From Salipaludibacillus aurantiacus (GTDB taxonomy: Bacteria; Bacillota; Bacilli; Bacillales; Salisediminibacteriaceae), in assembly GCF_900111295.1 (NCBI RefSeq), contig NZ_FOGT01000008.1, positions 62,001-126,000 of the forward strand: a DNA stretch of 64,000 bases. Direction: 5' to 3'. Positions 50,024-57,995 of the stretch are shown here, piece by piece. A program made the translations under genes and the position numbers. The notes under the pieces are model-generated. The model ran no database searches. It was not told where the DNA came from and was given only the letters and a program-made list of their open reading frames with translations. Every line of letters starts with the position of its first letter. Positions within the stretch are counted from its first letter, which is position 1.

Positions 50024-50887
50024 TTAAGCATTTTTCTCCCGGAATACGAGTTGGACGACAAGGATCATCATCCCGCCGGCAAGTATAAGCATGATTGCGA
50101 GAGTATTGGCATAGCCATAGTTGAAATTAACCATTTGTCTGTAAATGTGGAGAGCCATTACCATCGTTTCATTTACAGGACCGCCGTTAGTCATAACAAA
50201 CGGGGCTTCGAAGTTTTTCAGTGTGTTCGTAATGGCCAGTAAAACACCCGCTGCAATCCCTGGTTTTAATAAAGGGAGGGTAATGAACAATTCTCTTTGA
50301 AAAATATTTGCGCCGTCAATTTCCGCCGCTTCGTAAATCGACTTATCGATCGTTGCAATAAAGGCCATAAAGATGACCATAAAGATTCCTACGTAAAAGA
50401 GCCAATGCGCAATCAATGCGGGAAAGGCCGTACTGATTTCCCCGAGCCAGTTTCGCTGAAGGCCCTCTAACCCTATAAGCTCCAACGCGGCGTTCAGCAG
50501 GCCGAATTGCCCGTTGTATATAAACAGCCACATCATTGACAATGCCAGGGTGGAAATGAGGTTCGGGAAAAAGAACACTGTCCTGAAAAATTTCCAGCCA
50601 GGAACTTTATATGATAAAATGATCGCAAGCAAAAGGGCCAGGGGAATATGGATAAACACGGCTGCAGCACCCCAAATCAGGGTATTCATTAATGATTTAT
50701 GGAAGACGTGATCGTCAATCAGCCGTTCATAGTTGCTGAGCCCTGTAAACGACATGGACCCTACACCATCCCAAGCCATAAAACTCGTATACAGCAAAAA
50801 TCCGATCGGATAGACAAAGTAAATAAAAAAGACAATGACGGCAGGCAGAATAAAAAGAAAAACACCTAGTTTCTTTTTATTTTTCAT
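50024..50887 (-). CDS. ABC sugar importer permease, MalF-like
   Basis: 287 residues, six membrane helices. EAA loop YEAAEIDGANIFQRELFITL, PLLKPGIAA; N-terminal PAVIVFFIYFVYPIGFLLYT typical of CUT1 permeases. ATG 50887 has GGAG 10 bases upstream; the frame is open 9 codons further without a good site. Preceded by a stem-loop in the gap to the binding-protein gene. Confidence 0.94.
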   Translation of the reverse strand: MKNKKKLGVFLFILPAVIVFFIYFVYPIGFLLYTSFMAWDGVGSMSFTGLSNYERLIDDHVFHKSLMNTLIWGAAAVFIHIPLALLLAIILSYKVPGWKFFRTVFFFPNLISTLALSMMWLFIYNGQFGLLNAALELIGLEGLQRNWLGEISTAFPALIAHWLFYVGIFMVIFMAFIATIDKSIYEAAEIDGANIFQRELFITLPLLKPGIAAGVLLAITNTLKNFEAPFVMTNGGPVNETMVMALHIYRQMVNFNYGYANTLAIMLILAGGMMILVVQLVFREKNA

Positions 50888-50910
50888 CCTTATCAACTCC
50901 ACTAAGTTCA

Positions 50911-50946
50911 TCATAATGGTTCAATCTCGCGATTGAACCATTATGA
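50911..50946. promoter_or_regulatory. 16-bp stem-loop between binding-protein and permease genes
   Basis: TCATAATGGTTCAATC-tcgc-GATTGAACCATTATGA, a perfect inverted repeat without a T tract. Such hairpins in ABC operons protect or terminate part of the transcript, giving more binding protein than permease. Confidence 0.75.
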
Positions 50947-50950
50947 TAGA

Positions 50951-50968
50951 ATGATATAACATTATGAT
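50951..50968. promoter_or_regulatory. candidate GntR operator 2
   Basis: ATGATATAACATTATGAT shares ATAACATTAT with the perfect palindrome at 57476. It is located right at the end of the binding-protein gene. Confidence 0.35.
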
Positions 50969-50976
50969 GTTAAAGA

Positions 50977-52263
50977 TTATTCATCGACATTAGCTAACTG
51001 CTCAACAAACTCTTCCGGTGTCACTTCACCAAGAGCAAGAGCGGAGACTGCTGACGGAAATTCATTAGCGACTTCCGTACTCTTCGCATTGATTAAGTGT
51101 TTAAATTCGTAAGGTGCTTCCTGCAAGTGGCTGAGAATATCCATTGAAATGCGGTCTGCGTCGTCATCTTCATTAATTTCAAAGCTTGCTGCTTCCATTA
51201 ACGCCCCGCTGTCGAGGAACAGTCTCTTGGCGTTATCCGGGTCAGTCAGGTACTTCATGAAGGCGACAGCATATTCTTCTTTGGCAGGGTCTGTATGCTG
51301 TTTGCCTGTTAATACGAAGTTTACTCCGGCAATAACTGCGCCTTGTTCACCTTCGCCTCCGTCATAAGCCGGCATTGTTCCCGCGCCTACCTTGTCAGCA
51401 AATTCATCTCCGCCCTGTTCATAAAATTGACTGATCATCCACGGCCCGTTAACGATCATAGCGGCATTTTCATTAACAAAGTAGCTGGCATAAGACGAAT
51501 AAGGAAGGCCAACCGCGTCTGAAGGTGAATACTCAAACAATTTTTCCAGAACCCTTGCCCCTTCCAGAAAAGCTTCGTCATCAAGGTCAAGCTCCCAGAA
51601 GTCTGCCCCTGCAATACTTGAGACAATATAGGAATACATCAGCTGGGTAGACCATGCGTTTTCACCAGTCCCTGTGGCGATTGGAATGATCCCGTTGTCC
51701 ATCAGTTTCTCACTGGCTTCAAAAAAGTCGTCCCACGTTTTAGGAAATTCATCGATGCCTGCCTCAGCAAACAATTCAGTATTGTAGTAAATCGGCACCA
51801 TCATGGATTCAAATGGAACTGCCATAATCTTGTCTTCATATCTTCCGTGTTCGAGTCCCTCTTCTGAGAAACTGTCTCCCCAGCCATCATCTAAATGCGG
51901 GGTAAGGTCAATCAGTTTGTCAGACCCGTAATATCTGTCAGCGTCGACCGGGTTGTGCTGGAAGTAGAAGATGTCAGGCACAGTATCCGTCGCCAGGCTT
52001 GTCCGGTTTCTATCGTAGAGTGTCTGCGGATCCGGCGTTCCGTCGATTACCACTCTTGCTCTGCCTTCATGTTCTTCATTGAACTCGTCCACGATGGCCT
52101 GAATGGTCTCTGCACGTCCTTCATTACCCACATAATGCGTATGGAACGTTAACTCGTACTCTTCTTCCTGAGAAGCTTCCGTTTCACCCTCATCCCCTTG
52201 ACTGCAAGCGGTTACAATTAATAACAGAAATAACATAAGACCTGCAATAACAATGTTCTTCAT
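50977..52263 (-). CDS. ABC sugar-binding lipoprotein (extracellular family 1)
   Basis: 428 residues. Lipoprotein signal with lipobox LIVTAC (MKNIVIAGLMLFLLLIVTAC), acidic linker GDEGETEASQEEEYE, then a CUT1 binding-protein fold: IVDEFNEEHEGRARVVI, DTVPDIFYFQHNP, MAVPFESMMVPIYYNTELFA, NAAMIVNGPWMISQFYEQGG. Binds a sugar at the outer face of the membrane. ATG at 52263 has AAAGGAGGATTC 4-8 bases upstream; a longer frame to 52329 is not used. First gene of the ABC-AKR-GH13 operon. Confidence 0.94.
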   Translation of the reverse strand: MKNIVIAGLMLFLLLIVTACSQGDEGETEASQEEEYELTFHTHYVGNEGRAETIQAIVDEFNEEHEGRARVVIDGTPDPQTLYDRNRTSLATDTVPDIFYFQHNPVDADRYYGSDKLIDLTPHLDDGWGDSFSEEGLEHGRYEDKIMAVPFESMMVPIYYNTELFAEAGIDEFPKTWDDFFEASEKLMDNGIIPIATGTGENAWSTQLMYSYIVSSIAGADFWELDLDDEAFLEGARVLEKLFEYSPSDAVGLPYSSYASYFVNENAAMIVNGPWMISQFYEQGGDEFADKVGAGTMPAYDGGEGEQGAVIAGVNFVLTGKQHTDPAKEEYAVAFMKYLTDPDNAKRLFLDSGALMEAASFEINEDDDADRISMDILSHLQEAPYEFKHLINAKSTEVANEFPSAVSALALGEVTPEEFVEQLANVDE

Positions 52264-52541
52264 TTGAATCCTCCTTTGTAATGGTGTTCTTCTAAAATAT
52301 ACAGAAAATAAAGATAATTTAACATGCACTATTTTATGGTTTAACCTATAATATTTTAAGGCTGACTTATTATAAGGTAAAAATGTCTATAAACTTTAGT
52401 GATTTACTATCTATATCAGTTAACCACTTGGGAAACGTTATACTGCCTCATTTATCCATTATATAAATTGTGAGAATTAGATATAATGATATGACAAATA
52501 ATGGTTTGGTCATATAGGGAAATGACCGTGCGAATACCGCG
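52264..52541. other. AT-rich regulatory region between sugar-operon and GntR gene
   Basis: No ORF. Contains the GntR-type site at 52479-52500 and, on the minus strand, TATAATGG- and TATAATAAG-like -10 elements; the start of the transport operon's transcript probably lies here. Confidence 0.4.
52479..52500. promoter_or_regulatory. candidate GntR operator 3
   Basis: AGATATAATGATATGACAAA, sharing GATATAATG and ATAATGATATG with sites at 57476 and 53303. Upstream of the binding-protein gene and downstream of the GntR gene. Confidence 0.45.
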
Positions 52542-53276
52542 TCATTTCCCTTCCGTTCTTAAGTTAAACCGATACAGTTTTGAATGATAATAAGCTTTCG
52601 TATATTCAATAGGGAAGTGATCAGTGCTGTAGGTCTGCCGTGTCCTCAGCATGAGCGGAAAGCCTGATTTCACATCCAGAAATGAAGCGAGCCGTTTATC
52701 CGCTGTCACCACCTCAAAGCATTCATCTACGTAATGAATGTTAATGCCTTTAGCGGTCAAAAAATCATAGAGGGAACTGATCGTTTCCAGGTCTGCCATT
52801 TTGATACCGGTTTTCATAGACAGGTAAGTGTCAAAAACGACGATAGGAATGCCGTTCGCTGTACGCACCCTGATGAGCTGAATCACATCATCGCCTTCGT
52901 CAAGAGCCAGGTTCCGTGCCACTTCCGCACTGGCTTTCACTTGAGACACATCGATATACGATGTTCCAGTTTTATAGCCCCGTTCATTCATTTCTTCAGT
53001 GAAACTTTTGACTTGCAGCACCTGTTCATGGAACAGTTTCTGTCCCAGAACGACGGTCCCTTTCCCGCGCTGCCTGTGAAGGTAGCCTTCATTCACCAGT
53101 TCGTTCAACGCCTGGCGGACGGTAATCCGGCTTAACTCATAAATTTCCTGCAGTTCCTTTTCTGTTTCGATTTTCTCGCCGACTTCATAAACGCCGTTCT
53201 CAATTTTGTCTTTGATGATCTCCTTCAGCTGCTGGTATAACGGCACGGCCCCTTTATTATGGTTTAACAATGACAT
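52542..53276 (-). CDS. GntR/HutC-family regulator with UTRA domain
   Basis: 244 residues. Winged helix 10-75 (VPLYQQLKEIIKDKIENGVY, LSRITVRQALNELVNEGYLH, RQRGKGTVV) and C-terminal UTRA effector domain (~95-240; DDVIQLIRVRTANGIPIVVF, FPLMLRTRQTYSTDHFPIEY). UTRA domains bind phosphorylated sugars or similar. ATG 53276 with GAGGAG 10 bases upstream. Sits at the junction of two operons, with related palindromic sites near four other starts, so it is very likely the local repressor. Confidence 0.93.
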   Translation of the reverse strand: MSLLNHNKGAVPLYQQLKEIIKDKIENGVYEVGEKIETEKELQEIYELSRITVRQALNELVNEGYLHRQRGKGTVVLGQKLFHEQVLQVKSFTEEMNERGYKTGTSYIDVSQVKASAEVARNLALDEGDDVIQLIRVRTANGIPIVVFDTYLSMKTGIKMADLETISSLYDFLTAKGINIHYVDECFEVVTADKRLASFLDVKSGFPLMLRTRQTYSTDHFPIEYTKAYYHSKLYRFNLRTEGK

Positions 53277-53302
53277 GTGATCATCACTCCTCAGTACTTG
53301 TA

Positions 53303-53320
53303 CATATCATTATGACATTG
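53303..53320. promoter_or_regulatory. candidate GntR operator 4
   Basis: ACATATCATTATGACATT; its reverse strand AATGTCATAATGATATG shares ATAATGATATG with operator 3. Lies just upstream of the GntR gene, so autoregulation is likely. Confidence 0.5.
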
Positions 53321-53338
53321 AGGTGAAAAAGAGGAAAG

Positions 53339-53893
53339 CTATTCAGCGATGATGGTGCCATTCTTTTCTTTAATCCGGACGCCGAATCCAGACTCGGCAA
53401 TTGGCCCGTACTGGTGCCCGGCATCCGCAGGCCAGCAGGCGCCGACGGCCAGTTTTGTATCTCCTGTATTCACGAGCCTGTGCGCGATTTTTCCAGGAAC
53501 GAAGTGAAGGGATCCTGGGCAGACTTTTTCTGCGCTGGCATTCCCATCTTCATCCATAAAGACAAGCACGCCTTCGCCTTCGAGTCCCCAGTAATATTCC
53601 GCCCGGTTAATGATTTCGTGGAAATGGCCTTTCGTCATGAAAAACTCTTCACCCACTTTACCGGGGTTCAGAAAGCTCGTCCCGAAGAACAGACCGCCTT
53701 CCGTACCGGCCTTGACCGGCGCATGCATTTCCACTTCGTAGAGAACCGTTTCCGGATCCATCTTATTAAATGCCTCTTCATCCTCATAAAAACCTTTCAT
53801 GTCTTTAAGCTTGCGGATCGTTTTACTCGTTTTTTCACCGCTTAACGCGCCATTTTCCTTTGAAAAATGATTGCGCGGATCTTTAATTTCCAT
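53339..53893 (-). CDS. cupin-type glucose-6-phosphate isomerase-like protein (1)
   Basis: 184 residues. Archaeal-type PGI cupin: FFGTSFLNPGKVGEEFFMTK, GHFHEIINRAEYYWGLEGEG (His-His-Glu metal ligands), LHFVPGKIAHRLVNTGDTKL (last His). Interconverts aldose- and ketose-6-phosphates in relatives. AAAGGAGGAAC 6 bases before ATG. Second cupin gene of a pair with the one at 53921, next in the ROK/manA-like operon. Confidence 0.9.
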   Translation of the reverse strand: MEIKDPRNHFSKENGALSGEKTSKTIRKLKDMKGFYEDEEAFNKMDPETVLYEVEMHAPVKAGTEGGLFFGTSFLNPGKVGEEFFMTKGHFHEIINRAEYYWGLEGEGVLVFMDEDGNASAEKVCPGSLHFVPGKIAHRLVNTGDTKLAVGACWPADAGHQYGPIAESGFGVRIKEKNGTIIAE

Positions 53894-53920
53894 ACTTGCG
53901 TTCCTCCTTTAATGAATGGT

Positions 53921-54703
53921 CTAAGGCTTAAATCCTTCCCATTCTATTTCTTTTAAAAAGGGTTTTGATACGAACTGGAATTTACCAGGGTCAGCCTCAA
54001 ACTGTTCATAGATCGGTGTATCCTGGTCGATCTTAAACTCCTCATAGCGGCGGGGTGTCTGTTGAATGAGTTCGGTATACTCGTAGTTATCGTTGTGTTT
54101 CCATTCAAGGCTCCCGTCATCGGCGATGACCGGATACCAGGCAAGCCCCTGATGGGCTCTCACGTCCTCATACTCAAAGCCGTATTCACGGTCGCACCAG
54201 GCCCCGAACGTCAATGGCTTGTCAGGATTGGCGCTGATCGTCGCATGGGCCCATTTTGGCGGGACGATCACCACATCACCGGGGGAGGCGTAAACCGCAT
54301 AGCACCTGCCTGGATTGTCTTTCGCCGTTTCCTGCATATAAATGACAGCTTCGCCTTCCCAGATTTCATATACTTCCGGAGGGGACCAGCCGCTGTGCGA
54401 GGAGACTTTATGAATGTGCCCCTGGCTTCTTATTGGTTCCTTGCCAAGCTGTCCTTTCGCATAGGTCACTACGCCGAACAGCAGCATCCGTTCTTCCAGT
54501 TCACGTTTATCTTTTTCTTTTCCTACGTCCATGACGATGGAGTAGACGGTGTCAGGACCATCACAGTCCGGGTCCTGAAGACTCTTTCTAATATCATCCA
54601 GCTTCCGGTGTTCAGGGACAGGTCCGAAAATGCCCTCGCCATAAGTAAAAGTCATGTTTTCTTCTTTCGGCATAATGCTTACTTTCGGGTCAAAACGCGT
54701 CAC
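53921..54703 (-). CDS. cupin-type phosphoglucose isomerase-like protein (2)
   Basis: 260 residues. Cupin core KEPIRSQGHIHKVSSHSGWS, EVYEIWEGEAVIYMQET, DVVIVPPKWAHATISANP with His/Glu/His ligands in the PGI-like order. N- and C-terminal additions of ~60 residues distinguish it from the first cupin. GTG start directly after the ROK stop (TAAGTG), with AAAGGAG 8 bases upstream. Having two different cupin isomerases side by side suggests two isomerisation steps or an unusual phosphosugar. Confidence 0.85.
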   Translation of the reverse strand: MTRFDPKVSIMPKEENMTFTYGEGIFGPVPEHRKLDDIRKSLQDPDCDGPDTVYSIVMDVGKEKDKRELEERMLLFGVVTYAKGQLGKEPIRSQGHIHKVSSHSGWSPPEVYEIWEGEAVIYMQETAKDNPGRCYAVYASPGDVVIVPPKWAHATISANPDKPLTFGAWCDREYGFEYEDVRAHQGLAWYPVIADDGSLEWKHNDNYEYTELIQQTPRRYEEFKIDQDTPIYEQFEADPGKFQFVSKPFLKEIEWEGFKP

Positions 54704-55663
54704 TTACAAAACTCCTTTCGTTTTCCTGTATTCAGTTACTGTCAGGTGATGGAGCCCGAGCAGAACAGAATGTTCAGGTTTTTCAGCAGCTAGAAATTCC
54801 GGTTGTCCCCACGGGGTCCAGGTTCTCTCGAGCACCCTTGCTTTTATTTTCGGAAGGAGGTAGTCCTTTGATTTCATCAGCCCGCCGCTTAAAATGACGG
54901 TAGACGGGTCATAGGCATGCACAAGGTTTGTGAGACCAGCAGCCCAGTGTTCAATGAGATCTTCAAGGAACGATTCAGAAAAATCGTCACCGGCACGGGC
55001 GTTCTCCACGACAGATTTATAATCCACATGGTCTGCGTCCGCAAGCCTGCTTTTATTAAAACCTGCTCTTTCCCTTGCAACGATGGGTAGAGACCAGTTG
55101 GAGGCCTGGGCTTCCACACATCCTTTGTTTCCGCAGGTGCACATATAGCCGGCGTGATCGGTAATGAAGTGGCCGCCTAATACACCTGCCTGATGGTGTT
55201 TGCCTCTTAATAGCTGGCCGTTAATCATAGCTGCTGTTCCGATCCCTGTCCCGAATATCATCATGACAGCATCTTCGGAGCCCTGTGCCCCTCCGTGAAA
55301 CACTTCTCCAGCCAGGGCAGCCCGAGCGTCATTTTCAATAATAAAAGGGACGTTGAAGGTCTTATCCACCCAGCGGGTAAATGAAAAATTAATGGCATCA
55401 TTGTATTTTGCATTGGTAGAAAGGACTCGTTTCTCCGTCGCATCGACGAGACCGGGGATGGCGATCCCGATTCCGTTGAGCTCGCCGGCCGTCATAGCGT
55501 TTTTTTCAAGTAACTCAGCGACAATCGTTTCAACGACGGCAAGTCTTGGCGTCAGCCCTTTACCGGAATAGGAAGGAGTATCCGTAAAGTCGGCAACATG
55601 GCCGTCTCTGATGAGTCCAATTTTTATAAAAGTTCCTCCAAAATCCACCGAGATCGTATCCAT
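54704..55663 (-). CDS. ROK-family sugar kinase
   Basis: 319 residues. ATP site SVDFGGTFIKIGLIRDG, sugar/phosphate region FIIENDARAALAGEVFHGG, FGTGIGTAAMINGQLL, and the ROK zinc/sugar motif GYMCTCGNKGCVEAQAS with His in AGVLGGHFIT. Phosphorylates a hexose at O6 as in glucokinase/fructokinase/mannokinase relatives; lack of an N-terminal HTH shows it is an enzyme, not a repressor. AAGGAGGGC 3-6 bases before ATG. Feeds the isomerases downstream. Confidence 0.92.
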   Translation of the reverse strand: MDTISVDFGGTFIKIGLIRDGHVADFTDTPSYSGKGLTPRLAVVETIVAELLEKNAMTAGELNGIGIAIPGLVDATEKRVLSTNAKYNDAINFSFTRWVDKTFNVPFIIENDARAALAGEVFHGGAQGSEDAVMMIFGTGIGTAAMINGQLLRGKHHQAGVLGGHFITDHAGYMCTCGNKGCVEAQASNWSLPIVARERAGFNKSRLADADHVDYKSVVENARAGDDFSESFLEDLIEHWAAGLTNLVHAYDPSTVILSGGLMKSKDYLLPKIKARVLERTWTPWGQPEFLAAEKPEHSVLLGLHHLTVTEYRKTKGVL

Positions 55664-55673
55664 AGCGCCCTCC

Positions 55674-57440
55674 TTAAGTTCGGACGTAAGCTTTCACAGT
55701 CGCAATCGTTTTTCCTTCGCTCGGTCCGGATGGCCTAATCGTATAAGTCGTCACATTGGCAGGGATGATAAATGTTTCGGCATAGTGGACTACATAAGGG
55801 GCGAATTCTCCAGACGGGCTTTCGACCGTCGCTTCTTCACCTTCCACAAGGTTCAGCACGTTAACGATACCGCCCGTCTCATGGGTGACAGGACCGTTCC
55901 CGGTATGGCGGCGTGTTTCGAGGAACTCCCGCTCGTGGAGGCCGGTCTTTTCCTCTGTCCAGCTGTGGGCTTCTTTAACAACTTCCGCCTGATCGATCAG
56001 GTGATCTTCAATCCAAGAGGTCGTGCGGTCCCATTGAATGACTTCCTTTCCATGGTCAATATGGACAGGACGCGGTTTGCCGTCAAGATCCACTCTGTCC
56101 CAGTCCCACAGCTTAAAGGTAAAAATGTAAGGGGTCGCACTGATTTCAAGCACCATGCTGTCAGTGGCCGAGCAGTGAATCGTTCCGGCCGGGATGGCGA
56201 TATGATCGTGCTTTTTCACAGGAAACTGATTAATATATTTTTCATCAGGGAAGCTGATTTCTCCTTTTTCCGCCCGTTTCAGGTCAGCGATCATCTCCTC
56301 TTTGTCGACGCCTTCTTTCAGTCCGAGATAAATGGTAGCGTCATCGCTGCAATCGAGATAATAATAGCTTTCGTCCTGAGTATAGGGCATTCCAAAGGTG
56401 TCCTGAATATATTCAGTGAGCGGGTGAACCTGGAGGCTCAGGTTCTGACCTTCCATCGTATCCAGGAAGTCGAAGCGGATCGGGAAACTCTTGCCAAACC
56501 GGGCGTGCACTTTATCTCCCATTAATTCGACCGGTTGATAATAAACGAGGTTGATAGAAGGGAGTGTAAAGATCGTGTCGCCGAACTTAAGATTGAGGCT
56601 GTTTTCTTCAGGGACACAGTCAAACGCCCAGGCATAGTTAACCGCGTCATCATCCAGGTCGACAACTTCACGGATCCACTGGCCTCCCCATATACCCGGT
56701 TTAAAATAAGGGACGACACGGAACGGCTGATTCACTGCCTGCTGAAGGCCGTTTAGATAAGCCTCGCCGTCAACCATGACGGGGCTGTCTGCTTTCTCTG
56801 TATCAAGGAAATAATCCGCTTTTTCAAATAGTCTTTGTTTCACTCGGTCTGCCATACGCCATTCGAAGAAATAACCTCGTTTAAATTTCTTCAGAGGCTC
56901 TTCGTCTTTGTTATCTGCTTTCCAGTTGCCAATTTCCTTCGTTTCAAATCGCTGCTGAACTTCCCACCGTGTTAAATCCGCATAGACGAGAAGGTCAGGG
57001 TTCTCTTCGATGAGCGTCGCGCCAACACCGTAGATGAACACGACGCCGTCCTGCACCTTAGCTGCCTGTTCCCGGAAGGTTGCTAACTTCTGCTCATCGA
57101 CAAATTCCTCAAGCCGGTGGGGGGCCATAAAGCCGAAAACCCGGTCATCTGTCATATTTCTTTTTATTTTGTTTGTGACTGTTTCTGCGGATTCCATAAT
57201 GGCATCGGCATGGAGGATGGTGACAGTGTCAAAAGCAGAAGTAAGCCCCTGTTTTATTTCGTCTTCTCTCACACCCGGATAACATTCCACAGCGATGACA
57301 AACCGGCCTTTTTCAGGCTGGTGAGCCTTTAATTTGGCTGAAACCGCCTCATAACCTTTTGTGACACTTTCCTCAAAGCCTTTAACAGTGACAGCCGGAT
57401 ACTTATCATAATTCGGCAGCCTGTTCAGATACTTTCCCAT
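55674..57440 (-). CDS. mannose-6-phosphate isomerase-like protein with N-terminal degenerate kinase-like module
   Basis: 588 residues. Residues ~1-220 resemble a uridine-kinase-like P-loop NTPase (RFVIAVECYPGVREDEIKQG, DTVTILHADAIMES, VFIYGVGATLIEENPDLLVY, ADLTRWEVQQRFE), but the Walker A position is ECYPGVRED, lacking GKS/T. Residues ~245-588 are type I ManA: FRVVPYFKPGIWGGQWIREV, NLSLQVHPLTEYIQDTFGMP, DHIAIPAGTIHCSATDSMVL, and the C-terminal cupin. ATG at 57440 has GGAGGAG 8 bases upstream. First gene of the right-hand sugar operon; a strong promoter and a perfect palindrome precede it. Confidence 0.85.
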   Translation of the reverse strand: MGKYLNRLPNYDKYPAVTVKGFEESVTKGYEAVSAKLKAHQPEKGRFVIAVECYPGVREDEIKQGLTSAFDTVTILHADAIMESAETVTNKIKRNMTDDRVFGFMAPHRLEEFVDEQKLATFREQAAKVQDGVVFIYGVGATLIEENPDLLVYADLTRWEVQQRFETKEIGNWKADNKDEEPLKKFKRGYFFEWRMADRVKQRLFEKADYFLDTEKADSPVMVDGEAYLNGLQQAVNQPFRVVPYFKPGIWGGQWIREVVDLDDDAVNYAWAFDCVPEENSLNLKFGDTIFTLPSINLVYYQPVELMGDKVHARFGKSFPIRFDFLDTMEGQNLSLQVHPLTEYIQDTFGMPYTQDESYYYLDCSDDATIYLGLKEGVDKEEMIADLKRAEKGEISFPDEKYINQFPVKKHDHIAIPAGTIHCSATDSMVLEISATPYIFTFKLWDWDRVDLDGKPRPVHIDHGKEVIQWDRTTSWIEDHLIDQAEVVKEAHSWTEEKTGLHEREFLETRRHTGNGPVTHETGGIVNVLNLVEGEEATVESPSGEFAPYVVHYAETFIIPANVTTYTIRPSGPSEGKTIATVKAYVRT

Positions 57441-57475
57441 AAGTTCTCTCCTCCACTGCAAAAAAGTAATTAGAT

Positions 57476-57493
57476 ATAATGTTATAACATTAT
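57476..57493. promoter_or_regulatory. perfect 18-nt palindrome, GntR operator 5
   Basis: ATAATGTTATAACATTAT is fully symmetric and lies just downstream of the -10 box of the manA-like operon promoter, an ideal repressor site. Best candidate for the GntR consensus. Confidence 0.65.
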
Positions 57494-57499
57494 GACTTT

Positions 57500-57529
57500 A
57501 TTGTAACTTTAGATTTAAAGATATGTCAA
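57500..57529 (-). promoter_or_regulatory. sigma-A promoter of manA-like operon
   Basis: On the minus strand TTGACA (57529-57524) and TACAAT (57505-57500), spacer 18 bp. Confidence 0.75.
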
Positions 57530-57585
57530 TGGAATTTTCAGATAATTATTAGTGGGAAAGATAGGAGGCTGGAGGTGATTCAAGT

Positions 57586-57699
57586 ATGTCGGTAATAAAT
57601 TTTGGAAAGGTTCACTCATCAAGGGATGCTGGGTATCGAGCGGACCATAAACGGAAAATAAGGTCGACTCAGCATGCTCTCCGGCAACTGAGAGGGTGA
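57586..57699 (+). CDS. small basic peptide, GYRAxHK motif (37 residues)
   Basis: MSVINFGKVHSSRDAGYRAD then HKRKIRSTQHALRQLRG. The ribosome-binding site GGAGGTGATT (57571-57580) is a near-perfect match to the 16S anti-Shine-Dalgarno and lies 5 bases before ATG, far better than chance. Strongly basic, with no membrane segment. Its stop TGA overlaps the GTG of the next ORF, and both contain GYRA(D/G)HK, so they look like tandem duplicates. No family recognised. Confidence 0.6.
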   Translation: MSVINFGKVHSSRDAGYRADHKRKIRSTQHALRQLRG

Positions 57700-57911
57700 T
57701 AAAACGAGAAAAAGACCCGTTCGTAACAGGGCAGGGGTATCGAGCGGGTCATAAGCCGCAAACTAGTGAAAGATTAAAGAGAAGACCTTTTCCTCATCTC
57801 CGCAAACAAAATAAATACACCTCCAAATTTTATATCGTCTCTAAAATGGAGGTGCGACTATACCCTTGTATCCAAGACATTTCCGGCTCGTACTCCCCCT
57901 TTTTAAAATAA
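57696..57911 (+). CDS. second small basic peptide with GYRAxHK motif
   Basis: 71 residues; GTG overlapping the stop of the first ORF (GTGA), typical of translational coupling. Starts MIKREKDPFVTGQGYRAGHK and continues PQTSERLKRRPFPHLRKQNK, homologous in layout to the upstream peptide (basic, Arg-rich second half). The last ~30 residues have a different look, so the original peptide may have ended earlier and the frame read on. Unknown function. Confidence 0.45.
   Translation: MIKREKDPFVTGQGYRAGHKPQTSERLKRRPFPHLRKQNKYTSKFYIVSKMEVRLYPCIQDISGSYSPFLK
57818..57854. repeat. inverted repeat CACCTCCA / TGGAGGTG
   Basis: An 8-bp perfect inverted repeat with a 21-base loop inside the second small ORF. 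It contains both a Shine-Dalgarno-like sequence and its complement. Confidence 0.5.
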
Positions 57912-57995
57912 AAGCACTTTCCAGGCCGCCCCTTATGGAAGTCCGCGATCCTTCCTGCCGCCCCAAAACCCTGCCTGACCCTATCCCACCTTGCC

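Noticed and set aside
50911-50946. Intrinsic terminator
   Set aside because: The stem has no T tract on either strand, so it is more likely an RNA-processing or stability element.
54062-54793. 243-codon plus-strand ORF
   Set aside because: Antisense to the cupin gene, which has clear motifs; no ribosome-binding site.
55611-56525. 304-codon ORF on the plus strand
   Set aside because: It is antisense to the manA-like gene, lacks a ribosome-binding site and has Phe/His/Arg-rich non-family sequence, a mirror of coding bias.
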